Shown here piece by piece: positions 7,868 through 14,678 of a DNA stretch of 32,820 bases. The stretch comes from Nitrospira sp. CG24B (GTDB lineage Bacteria > Nitrospirota > Nitrospiria > Nitrospirales > Nitrospiraceae). A program made the position numbers and the translations under genes. The notes beneath the pieces were generated by a model that was given only the letters and a program-made list of their open reading frames with translations, ran no database searches and had not been told where the DNA came from. The stretch's first letter is position 1. Every line of letters begins with the position of its first letter. The stretch is taken from NCBI GenBank assembly GCA_002869845.2, contig NEWS02000007.1:35601-68420 (forward strand), written 5' to 3'.

Positions 7868-9085
7868 TCATGAGCTGATTGCCTGGGCCATCGTGAAGAT
7901 GGGCAGATACATGGCCACCACGATGAATCCGATGAGGACTCCGAGAAAAACCATCATCATCGGTTCCAGCAATGCAGTCAGCGAGGCAACCGCCTGATCC
8001 ACCTCGTCCTCGTAAAAATCTGCGATTTTCCCTAACATGGCGTCGAGCGCACCCGTTGATTCGCCAACTGCAATCATGTGTGTCACCATCTTCGGGAATA
8101 CCTGACTTTTCGCGAGAGGCTCGGAAATCGTCTTGCCTCCGCTGATACTCACCCTCGCGTTGATTAGAGCTTCTTCAATGATTTTGTTACCCGACGTCTT
8201 CGCGCAAATCGTCAAGGCGTCCAATAACGGCACGCCGCTGGTTATGAGCGTCCCCAACGTTCTCGTGAACTTCGCTACCGACGCCTTTCGCACTAAATCT
8301 CCAAAAACAGGCAGCTTGAGGAGCAACTTATCCATCTGGTACTTTCCCTTGGCCGTTGCATAGTATTTCTTGAACGCGACGACTGCGAGAATGCCCCCAC
8401 CAAGAATGATGTACCAGCTCGACTGAGCAAAATTACTCATATCAATCACGAGCTGAGTGGGACCAGGAAGCGCCACCTTTCCACCGGACATATCTTTGAA
8501 CATCTTCTCAAACACCGGAATCACGAAGATCATTAATACGGCAATCACGATAAAGGCGATTCCCAAAATCGACGCCGGGTACACCATGGCGCTCTTGATT
8601 TGCCCCTTCAATTTCATCGCTTTTTCAATATACTTGGAAAGTCGACCAAGAATGGTATCGAGCAACCCCCCCACTTCGCCCGCATGCACCATGTTGACAT
8701 ACAGATCATCAAAAACTTTGGGGTGCCTGCGGAGGGCATCTGAAAACGTCGAGCCTCCCTCGACTTGAACTTTGATCGCACCCACAGACTTTCTCAGCGC
8801 TGCATTCTCTGATTGGTTCGATAGGATTTCTAGACACTGAATCAAGGGCAACCCAGCATTAATCATGGTCCCAAACTGCCTGGTAAAAACGACCAAGTCC
8901 TTTTCGCTCACTCCGCCACCAAGCTTAAAACTGAATCCCTCTTGGGCCGCCTTCTCCTCAAGGCTCGTCACCACCACGCTTTGTTTGCGTAGTTGCTCCA
9001 CCGCTTCATCGCGCGACTTCGCGACGAGTTCACCCTTTTTCACCGCTCCGGACTTGCTCCGCCCAACATATGCAAACGTGGCCAT
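7868..9085 (-). CDS. pilC: Type IV pilus inner membrane platform protein PilC (GspF family)
   Basis: A 405-residue protein with the classic duplicated GspF fold. The first cytoplasmic four-helix domain contains VVFTRQFGTMINAGLPLIQC (about residues 65-85). After a membrane segment near 165-190, the second copy contains FTRTLGTLITSGVPLLDAL (about 270-290). A last hydrophobic segment lies near 372-398. The N-terminal region MATFAYVGRSKSGAVKKGEL matches the PilC/GspF start. The protein anchors the assembly ATPase at the inner membrane in type IV pili or type II secretion. The adjacent PilS/PilR-like pair favours the pilus reading. pilB, pilT, pilM-Q and pilin genes are not in the window, so it is a detached member. 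A good promoter lies upstream. Confidence 0.93.
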   Translation of the reverse strand: MATFAYVGRSKSGAVKKGELVAKSRDEAVEQLRKQSVVVTSLEEKAAQEGFSFKLGGGVSEKDLVVFTRQFGTMINAGLPLIQCLEILSNQSENAALRKSVGAIKVQVEGGSTFSDALRRHPKVFDDLYVNMVHAGEVGGLLDTILGRLSKYIEKAMKLKGQIKSAMVYPASILGIAFIVIAVLMIFVIPVFEKMFKDMSGGKVALPGPTQLVIDMSNFAQSSWYIILGGGILAVVAFKKYYATAKGKYQMDKLLLKLPVFGDLVRKASVAKFTRTLGTLITSGVPLLDALTICAKTSGNKIIEEALINARVSISGGKTISEPLAKSQVFPKMVTHMIAVGESTGALDAMLGKIADFYEDEVDQAVASLTALLEPMMMVFLGVLIGFIVVAMYLPIFTMAQAISS

Positions 9086-9147
9086 AGATTCTCGTCCTGT
9101 TATGGCTCCCTGAGCCGGTTATACGGGAAAGCTAAGACTACGAAGCG

Positions 9148-9176
9148 AGTCTACTGGGGGGTCGGAAACCTGTCAA
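9148..9176 (-). promoter_or_regulatory. Sigma70-type promoter for pilC
   Basis: On the minus strand TTGACA (9171-9176), a 17-base spacer and TAGACT (9148-9153) precede pilC by about 60 bases. The -35 is perfect, the spacing optimal and the -10 matches 4 of 6. It may also serve the pilS/pilR-like genes downstream. Confidence 0.6.
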
Positions 9177-9198
9177 AAACAATTGAATTATTTACCGG

Positions 9199-9215
9199 AC
9201 GACCGAAGAGGTCGT
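9199..9215 (-). terminator. Possible terminator hairpin after pgsA
   Basis: A perfect 6-base-pair stem ACGACC / GGTCGT with a 5-base loop starts 18 bases past the pgsA stop codon. The downstream minus-strand sequence is AT-rich but has no immediate T-run (a TTTTT comes about 20 bases later), so it would be a weak or non-canonical terminator. Confidence 0.3.
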
Positions 9216-9232
9216 ATTTGCAACCGAGATCA

Positions 9233-9775
9233 TTAGGCAGGCGGAGGCGCCACATTCGTGTCGCGATACCCTCGATAAAGGTAATGTAACCCTGAGGCCA
9301 GAGTGAATCCAACCATGAGGACAACGAGTGGAGTAAGCATGGAGCGGTCGAGCCCTCGCCATGTTAAAAGGACAATCAACAGGACGTAGCTCAACTGAAA
9401 CAACGTCGTTCCTTTTCCCAAGAACGTCGGTGTCACATTAATCGGTGTATTGGTGACGTGAGCCACCACAGTTCCCAGTAGAAGAATAATGTCCCGGCTC
9501 ACGACTAGGATGACCAGCCAGGACGGCACCAAATGCAGCATCGCCAGCGAGATGAAACTCGACGTCAGCAGCAGCTTGTCTGCCAGAGGGTCAAGTACGG
9601 TCCCTAATCGTGTGCGCTGATTCAGTTTGCGTGCAAGATAACCGTCAATGGCATCCGTCAGTCCGGCGATGAGTAGTGTCGAGAGTGCGAACCCATATGA
9701 GCCGTAGGTCATGAACCCTATGTAGACGGGGATCAGAAGGATGCGAAGGATCGTGAGGCTATTGGGGATATTCAT
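9233..9775 (-). CDS. pgsA: CDP-diacylglycerol--glycerol-3-phosphate 3-phosphatidyltransferase
   Basis: A 180-residue integral membrane enzyme making phosphatidylglycerophosphate, the committed step to phosphatidylglycerol and cardiolipin. The CDP-alcohol phosphotransferase signature D-x2-DG-x2-AR-x8-G-x3-D-x3-D is complete at about residues 41-66 (DAIDGYLARKL, then GTVLDPLAD). The N-terminal NIPNSLTILRILLIPVY is highly typical of PgsA. Four or more hydrophobic segments follow. The protein ends in a proline-rich short tail. It has its own promoter and is transcribed away from the 105-residue orphan gene. No strong Shine-Dalgarno site precedes the ATG at 9775. A related CDP-alcohol transferase is possible but less likely given the N-terminus and length. 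Confidence 0.94.
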   Translation of the reverse strand: MNIPNSLTILRILLIPVYIGFMTYGSYGFALSTLLIAGLTDAIDGYLARKLNQRTRLGTVLDPLADKLLLTSSFISLAMLHLVPSWLVILVVSRDIILLLGTVVAHVTNTPINVTPTFLGKGTTLFQLSYVLLIVLLTWRGLDRSMLTPLVVLMVGFTLASGLHYLYRGYRDTNVAPPPA

Positions 9776-9816
9776 GGGATGGAATTAGCCGCGCCTCTGA
9801 CTGGATGAGGGGTGGC

Positions 9817-9845
9817 ATCATAGTAATCGACGCGACGCTTGTCAA
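9817..9845 (-). promoter_or_regulatory. Sigma70-type promoter for pgsA
   Basis: On the minus strand TTGACA (9840-9845), a 17-base spacer and TATGAT (9817-9822) form a near-consensus promoter 42 bases upstream of the pgsA start codon. Its -35 box is 4 bases from the -35 box of the opposite promoter. Confidence 0.7.
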
Positions 9846-9849
9846 CGAG

Positions 9850-9879
9850 TTGCAGGCTGTATTGATGACCTTCTATAAT
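9850..9879 (+). promoter_or_regulatory. Sigma70-type promoter for the 105-residue orphan gene
   Basis: TTGCAG (9850-9855), an 18-base spacer and a perfect TATAAT (9874-9879) precede the plus-strand gene. Transcription would start near 9886, giving a leader of about 45 bases with GGGGGA about 10 bases before the start codon. Confidence 0.6.
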
Positions 9880-9930
9880 TAAGAGATATAGACTTGTCGT
9901 CAATTGTTATTTCTGGGGGATTAAGAAAGC

Positions 9931-10248
9931 ATGAGCACATTGCCACTGATGTTTAAGAAAGAAGGATTGGTCGAGAAACATCAGCTTGAAGGAGTTGATC
10001 CGAGTGATCGATATTTCAACCGCACCATTCTGGTCAATCGGACCCCATCGGGATACTCAGGGAAGATTATGTATGAAGCCTTCGTTGTTGAGAGTCGCTC
10101 TCACTCGACCATTGCCGCAACAGTGAAAGAATTAGTGGATAAACTTCAGGGGTTCGGGTTCACTCGCATGAGAACGCGGGCCAATTTTAAGGGAACTCGC
10201 TATCTCGCCGAAAAAGAAACGTGGCTTGACTACCCAGATCGAGCTTAA
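9931..10248 (+). CDS. Conserved-looking hypothetical protein, 105 residues
   Basis: I do not recognise this family. The product is a small soluble protein with no signal peptide or membrane segment. It is rich in Arg and Lys (for example TRMRTRANFKGTRYLAEKETW) with a mixed alpha/beta look: a strand-like RTILVNRT, then GKIMYEAFVVES, then a helix ATVKELVDKLQGFGF. The only Met-rich feature is at the start. It is the sole complete plus-strand gene in the window, with its own promoter (TATAAT at 9874-9879) and a GGGGGA ribosome site. This, and codon use like its neighbours, argues that it is real. Its stop overlaps the stop of the serine hydrolase gene in a shared TTAA. No cysteines are present. 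Function unknown. Confidence 0.8.
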   Translation: MSTLPLMFKKEGLVEKHQLEGVDPSDRYFNRTILVNRTPSGYSGKIMYEAFVVESRSHSTIAATVKELVDKLQGFGFTRMRTRANFKGTRYLAEKETWLDYPDRA

Positions 10249-11381
10249 ATCGAACCGATGAATTCCTCATACACCAGATCATGAATCGCCGGACGAAACT
10301 CACGAATCGCTTCATTCCTGCTCGATGGATGCACTCGATTTGAGAGCAGAACGACCTCCAGTTCTCGCATGGGGTCGATCCAGAGGGAAGTCCCCGTATA
10401 GCCGAGATGGCCAAATGATTGAGTTGCGAAGTGGCATCCTGCGGATGAAGGAACTGACGGTGTATCCCACCCAAGCGCCCAACTGGAAGATCCTTCCAGT
10501 TTCTGTCTTCGCGTAAATTCATGGACCATAGCCCGATCGAGAATTGTCACTCGGCCATGATACGCTCCCAACCACTCGCCTGAGATCGCCAACACTGCGT
10601 CTACAGTCCCAAACAGCCCGGCATGACCAGCCTCACCACCCAACGCAGCTGCATTCTGATCGTGGACTTCTCCACATAAGAGATGTCCTCGCCATTGATC
10701 AATTTCCGTCGGCGCTACACCACCTATATCGGCATCTAGGCTATTAGAAAATGCACGGTGCTGTCCGGGCAGGATAAATCCGATTTGGGGCTCCCCCAAT
10801 GGGTACACAATGTGGTCAAGAAAATATTCGCTCATTGATTGTCCGCTGATTCGCTCAATAATAAAGCCGAGCAACATGAAGCCGAGATCACTGTACAGGC
10901 TGCGCGTGCCCCGTTCATATACCGGCGTCTCAGACTGAATGAGGCGAAGCATAGCCCGTTTGGCCTGCTCTCGCTCTCCAGCCGACGAAGGGATTGCTCC
11001 ATCCGGTCTGAGCTGTTCATAGAATCCCCGCCAGCCAGGCAAACCGGAAGAATGCGTCAGTAGGTGGCGAATCGTCGCAGAGCCGATAAAGGTATCGACA
11101 CATTCTGAAAGATGGTCGGCCACACAATCATCAAGCCGGCAATGGCCTTTCTGCATTAACAAAACGAGGGCCGTAACGGTGGCCAACGGTTTTGTCAACG
11201 AAGCCAGATCATAAATTGTGGAGGGGCTGACGAAAGATCCTGGAGGGACGGTTGAAAGATGACCAGCATGAAAGCGAGAAGTCGGTCTATTGCCACACCG
11301 CACCGCCAATACGGCCCCCGGAAAGACCCCGTCGGTAACGGCTCGATCGAGTGCTTCTTGGATCACACTAAGATTGGGCAT
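10245..11381 (-). CDS. Serine hydrolase, beta-lactamase / penicillin-binding fold (class C type)
   Basis: A 378-residue protein of the Beta-lactamase (PF00144-like) family. The nucleophile motif SLTK is at 61-64, in the context YDLASLTKPLATV. The second motif is YSD at 163-165, where Tyr is the general base and Asp replaces the usual Asn. The third is HLG at 325-327 in place of KTG, common in non-lactamase members. The GHAGLFGT block (about 252-259) is typical of esterase or D-aminopeptidase-like relatives. There is no obvious signal peptide, so it appears cytoplasmic. It follows divIVA by 77 bases and may be the last gene of the long cell-wall operon, suggesting a role in peptidoglycan turnover. 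The substrate cannot be read from sequence. Confidence 0.85.
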   Translation of the reverse strand: MPNLSVIQEALDRAVTDGVFPGAVLAVRCGNRPTSRFHAGHLSTVPPGSFVSPSTIYDLASLTKPLATVTALVLLMQKGHCRLDDCVADHLSECVDTFIGSATIRHLLTHSSGLPGWRGFYEQLRPDGAIPSSAGEREQAKRAMLRLIQSETPVYERGTRSLYSDLGFMLLGFIIERISGQSMSEYFLDHIVYPLGEPQIGFILPGQHRAFSNSLDADIGGVAPTEIDQWRGHLLCGEVHDQNAAALGGEAGHAGLFGTVDAVLAISGEWLGAYHGRVTILDRAMVHEFTRRQKLEGSSSWALGWDTPSVPSSAGCHFATQSFGHLGYTGTSLWIDPMRELEVVLLSNRVHPSSRNEAIREFRPAIHDLVYEEFIGSI

Positions 11382-11458
11382 CGGGATGAGGGTGATGGGA
11401 CATGCTCAGGGGTAATGATCACGCATGACGCATGCGGTAGCGCTCTCACCCCGAACGG

Positions 11459-11971
11459 TCAACGGGTAGGGCTTGATTCCCCTTCCAGCTTTTCTTCCTG
11501 CATGACGTTATGATCCTGGTACGCTTCACTGGCTTCCACGTCCAACATCCGCTCGAAGGTATGAAGCGTCGCCCGCATCCGCTCAACCATGAGCAGCCGC
11601 TGCTTCTGCAACAGAGACAGGTCTCGCTGTGTGCTTCCTAGCTCCACTCGCGCTTGTCGGAATAACTCGCTGGCTTTCAGTTCCGCCTCTTTGACGATCA
11701 ACTCGGCATCGCGTTGCGCGCTTCGCTTGACATCCTCGGCCAAGGACTGCGCCGAGATCAATGTGGTAGACAAAGTCGCCTCGGTCCGTTTGAGATCCGA
11801 GACTTGCTGTTCAAGCGTCATAATTCGATCACGCAACGTGGCATTATCACGATTTAGGTATTCGACGGTTTGGGCAATCTCTTCTAGAAAGCGGTTGACC
11901 TCTTCACGGTCATAGCCACGAAGCTTAACTTGAAAGACCATCTGTTGAATGTCGAGTGGTGTGATCTTCAT
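11459..11971 (-). CDS. divIVA: DivIVA-domain protein
   Basis: A 170-residue coiled-coil protein starting MKITPLDIQQMVFQVKLRGYDREEVNRFLEE, shown here as two parts: MKITPLDIQQ, then the FQVKLRGYDREEVNRFL motif that marks the DivIVA N-terminal membrane-binding domain. From about residue 35 to 130 the sequence is heptad-like (RDNATLRDRIMTLEQQVSDL and onward). I chose the ATG at 11971 because GGGAG lies 5-6 bases upstream; an 8-codon extension to 11995 lacks one. DivIVA proteins sense negative membrane curvature and recruit division or wall-growth factors at poles and septa. It is 20 bases downstream of yggT, the same order as the ylmG-divIVA end of Gram-positive dcw clusters. The C-terminal tail is acidic and Gln-rich. 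Confidence 0.9.
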   Translation of the reverse strand: MKITPLDIQQMVFQVKLRGYDREEVNRFLEEIAQTVEYLNRDNATLRDRIMTLEQQVSDLKRTEATLSTTLISAQSLAEDVKRSAQRDAELIVKEAELKASELFRQARVELGSTQRDLSLLQKQRLLMVERMRATLHTFERMLDVEASEAYQDHNVMQEEKLEGESSPTR

Positions 11972-11991
11972 GGCATCTCCCATTCGTTGAA

Positions 11992-12288
11992 TCAATTCAT
12001 CCGTACCGCGAGGTCCTTAATCGACTGTACGACCGCAATCTGCAAAAACCAGATAGTCACGATGACGATCAATGGTGACCAATCCATGCCCATCCCCGAG
12101 CCCACTCTCCGCCGGATCGGGACCAAAATTGGTTCAGTGACTCGGGTAAGGAATTGAACGATTGGATTCCACGGATCCGGATTCACCCAAGAAATCAACG
12201 CTCGAGCAATGACGATCCAGCTATAGAACGTCAGCGCATAATCAAGTACCGTGGCCAGCCCTAATAGCGTATTTCCTACGACAAACAT
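11992..12288 (-). CDS. YggT / YlmG family integral membrane protein
   Basis: A 98-residue protein with two hydrophobic spans (about residues 5-30 and 68-92) around the family signature WVNPDPWNPIVQFLTRVTEPILVPIRR. YggT (YlmG in Gram-positives) is a small membrane protein linked to division, nucleoid or osmotic phenotypes; its biochemical role is not settled. The start ATG overlaps the proC stop in TGATG, and GGAGG lies just upstream inside proC, so it is probably translationally coupled. Its neighbours yggS/proC are frequent partners of yggT in Gram-negatives, while divIVA next door recalls ylmG of Firmicutes and Actinobacteria. Confidence 0.9.
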   Translation of the reverse strand: MFVVGNTLLGLATVLDYALTFYSWIVIARALISWVNPDPWNPIVQFLTRVTEPILVPIRRRVGSGMGMDWSPLIVIVTIWFLQIAVVQSIKDLAVRMN

Positions 12289-13106
12289 CAGCCTCCGAGC
12301 TCCTGAGAACGTTTCGTTGCGGCCTCAACGGCGTCGATCAACAGACCCCGGAGGCCTCCCTGTTCCAACCGATGCAAACCCGCAATGGTCGTTCCGCCAG
12401 GAGATACCACCTGATCCTTGAGCTGCGCCGGATGCTGCCTGGTTTCCAGGACCATCCGTGCCGCGCCCAAAACGGTCTGCGCGGCAAGGAGACTGGCTGT
12501 TTCTCGCGACAACCCCATCTTGACGCCGCCATCGGCCATCGCTTCAATCATGAGAAAGACGTACGCCGGTCCGCTTCCGCTCAAGCCGGTCACAGCATCC
12601 ATGAAGCACTCATCGACAGACACTACCCGACCAACCGACTCAAAGAGCTGTCGCGTACATGCCACTTCGCTCTCCCCTACCCCGGGACCAATTGCCAAGG
12701 CAGTCATCCCTTCACCGACCATCGCCGGCGTATTCGGCATTGCGCGAATGACGCGAGCCTGCGGCCCACAAGCCTCAATAATTTGTTTGAGTGGCACTCC
12801 TGCTACCACTGAGATCACAAGCCGTTTCGCCAACCCCTTCCCGATCTCCTTGAGGGCTGCGGCCGTTACCCGAGGTTTCACGGCCAACACAATGACATCT
12901 CCCGAGACTACTGCCTCATGATTCGTGGCACTAATCTGAACACCATATTGCTGCTTGAGATGATCCCGGCGGACCGTATCTGGATCAGCAACATAGATCT
13001 GCTCGGCCTTGTAGCCCCCAGAGGACAGCACCCCACTGATCAATGCCTCCGCCATTCGCCCACCGCCCACAAACGAGATGTTAGGCATGACTGTTGGACT
13101 AGACAT
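12288..13106 (-). CDS. proC: Pyrroline-5-carboxylate reductase
   Basis: A 272-residue enzyme for the last step of proline synthesis, reducing pyrroline-5-carboxylate with NAD(P)H. The N-terminal Rossmann loop is FVGGGRMAEALI, followed by a conserved DVIVLAVKP. VRAMPNTPAMVGEGM and the C-terminal dimer domain TGLSGSGPAYVFLMIEA and VVSPGGTTIAGLHRLE are all present. I set the start at the ATG at 13106 (MSSPTVMPNISF) because GGAG lies 6 bases upstream; the family-like MPNIS at 13088 lacks a ribosome site, and longer in-frame sequence to 13202 runs into yggS. It overlaps yggS by 8 bases. In this otherwise ylm-like stretch proC occupies the place where Gram-positives carry sepF. Confidence 0.96.
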   Translation of the reverse strand: MSSPTVMPNISFVGGGRMAEALISGVLSSGGYKAEQIYVADPDTVRRDHLKQQYGVQISATNHEAVVSGDVIVLAVKPRVTAAALKEIGKGLAKRLVISVVAGVPLKQIIEACGPQARVIRAMPNTPAMVGEGMTALAIGPGVGESEVACTRQLFESVGRVVSVDECFMDAVTGLSGSGPAYVFLMIEAMADGGVKMGLSRETASLLAAQTVLGAARMVLETRQHPAQLKDQVVSPGGTTIAGLHRLEQGGLRGLLIDAVEAATKRSQELGG

Positions 13107-13809
13107 GCCGCGCTCCAAAGATGGCGGTGCCAACTCGGACCAATGTCGCCCCTTCCTCAATGGCGACGTCAAAATCGTTTGACATTCCCATTGACAGCTC
13201 ATCCATCCTTACAGATGGTAAGTCTAAAGCCTCGATCTGTCGAGCCAGTCCATGGAGTGTGCGGAAATACGGCCTGGCCGAATCCTGACCAGCGCTCGGC
13301 GGAGGAATCGTCATGAGGCCTTTGATACACACATGAGAGAGTTGCGCCATCATGGGTACCGATCGTACCACGTCATCAGGATGAAACCCTGCCTTTGTCG
13401 GTTCTCTCCCGACATTCACTTCCAATAAGATATTCTGCCGACAACCGGCTTCCTCTGCGCGGCGATTGATTTCTTGCGCGAGGTCTACCGTATCCACCGA
13501 ATGAATGAGGTCAAATCGACCGATCACAGACCGTACCTTCCTCCGTTGCAGCTGTCCGATAAAATGCCAGTGAACCGGTGCCTGGGTGAACATGGCTATT
13601 TTAGGGAGCGCTTCCTGTACCCGATTTTCACCCAAAATGGACAGACCGGCGCGCACGCCTTCTGCAATATGTTCAACCGTCACGGTCTTCGTCGCGGCCA
13701 CAAGTCGCACCGTACCGGCAGGACGTCCGGCTTTTTCCTCCGCCGACCGAATCTTCGTCAGAATCGATTGAACACGTTTTGCGATCGTTTCAGGGGTGAG
13801 CGGTTCCAT
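13099..13809 (-). CDS. YggS family pyridoxal phosphate homeostasis protein
   Basis: A 236-residue alanine-racemase-like single-domain TIM barrel. The PLP lysine is in LVAATKTV, then LGENRVQEALPKI, WHFIGQLQRRKVR, HSVDTVDLA and the phosphate-binding SMGMSNDFDVAIEEGATLVRVGTAIFG (shown here only as SMGMSNDFDVAI and LVRVGTAIFG). YggS (YlmE in Gram-positives, PLPBP in humans) binds PLP without known catalysis and keeps vitamin B6 and amino-acid pools balanced. The start at 13809 (MEPLTPETIAKR) is chosen because AAAGGA precedes it, although only about 2 bases away; a 10-codon extension to 13839 has no site. It overlaps proC by 8 bases, the common yggS-proC pairing. Confidence 0.94.
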   Translation of the reverse strand: MEPLTPETIAKRVQSILTKIRSAEEKAGRPAGTVRLVAATKTVTVEHIAEGVRAGLSILGENRVQEALPKIAMFTQAPVHWHFIGQLQRRKVRSVIGRFDLIHSVDTVDLAQEINRRAEEAGCRQNILLEVNVGREPTKAGFHPDDVVRSVPMMAQLSHVCIKGLMTIPPPSAGQDSARPYFRTLHGLARQIEALDLPSVRMDELSMGMSNDFDVAIEEGATLVRVGTAIFGARHV

Positions 13810-13893
13810 GGTCCTTTCGCACAAGTCGTGGCCGCCCATTCAGCGAACCGTTCTTATTCTAAAGGAAGCGTTTCAGAATTGGCAGAGTCTCTC

Positions 13894-14637
13894 TTATACT
13901 CGCTTCACCGGCAACCCAATGGCACTGACCATGGTCCCGTTGACCTTCCCCTCACGCCGGTAGGAAAAAAAAAGGTCTTTGTGGCAAATCGTACAGACGT
14001 TGACTGTGGTGATGGACTTCGGAGACATCCCGATGGCCTGCGCCTGTTCTTTGACGAGTGCTTTCAAATCAAGATGCGCTCTTCCTTCTCTCTCCGTTCG
14101 AACCACCTTCTTCCAATCTTGAAATCCCTGACATAGGCGGTCAAGAACCGGCTCATCCACTTCATAGCAGCAAACCCCGGCAGATGGACCGATACTGATC
14201 CGCACATGCTCCAGACGCGAGCCAAAGCGAGACTCTAACAAGGCCAAGGTTTTGGGAACAATGCCGGCAACCGCTCCTCGCCAGCCGGCATGAACTGCAG
14301 CCACAACCCGACGCTTAGGATCATGCATGAGAATCGGGACACAATCTGCCGTCCGTACCGCCACCATAATACCAGGTTGATCGGTAACCAAGGCATCCCA
14401 ACTTCCCACAAATCGGTCAGTCGGGGCTAGGACACGATCCACCACCAACGCCTCCGTCCCATGAACTTGCTTCACTGAAAGCGTCCATGACGACGATGCC
14501 GACCCTGCTATCCCCCTCCGCGGGATTCCTGCTTCAAGGCCAAGACCCATGGCATGCCGTCGAGTCCCGAAAAAATGTCGAACCTGAGTCCCGGCATCCG
14601 CAAACGCCGGCACGGTAATAACCGATGAGCTTGCCAT
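13894..14637 (-). CDS. pgeF: Peptidoglycan editing factor PgeF / YfiH (multicopper polyphenol oxidase-like)
   Basis: A 247-residue protein of the YfiH/YlmD family. Characteristic blocks are VKQVHGTEAL with the first metal His, TADCVPILMHDP with the conserved Cys, and VAAVHAGWRGAVAGI with the second His. These form the zinc-binding active site. Later come SIGPSAGVCCYEVDE and VCTICHKDLFFSYRREG. In E. coli the enzyme removes UDP-MurNAc that carries L-Ser in place of L-Ala, so a place after ftsZ fits wall quality control; other members act on adenosine and related nucleosides. The ATG at 14637 is preceded by AGGGA about 9 bases upstream and lies 41 bases past the ftsZ stop. The open frame extends 27 codons further, into ftsZ, without support. 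Confidence 0.92.
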   Translation of the reverse strand: MASSSVITVPAFADAGTQVRHFFGTRRHAMGLGLEAGIPRRGIAGSASSSWTLSVKQVHGTEALVVDRVLAPTDRFVGSWDALVTDQPGIMVAVRTADCVPILMHDPKRRVVAAVHAGWRGAVAGIVPKTLALLESRFGSRLEHVRISIGPSAGVCCYEVDEPVLDRLCQGFQDWKKVVRTEREGRAHLDLKALVKEQAQAIGMSPKSITTVNVCTICHKDLFFSYRREGKVNGTMVSAIGLPVKRV

Positions 14638-14678
14638 AATCACATTCCCTGCCTCATCCCGTGAAGATCGGCACGCGA

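Noticed and set aside
11422..11436. CGCATG-ACG-CATGCG inverted repeat between divIVA and the serine hydrolase
   Set aside because: Short arms with a 3-base centre, no T-run and no good promoter around it; too little to call an operator or terminator.
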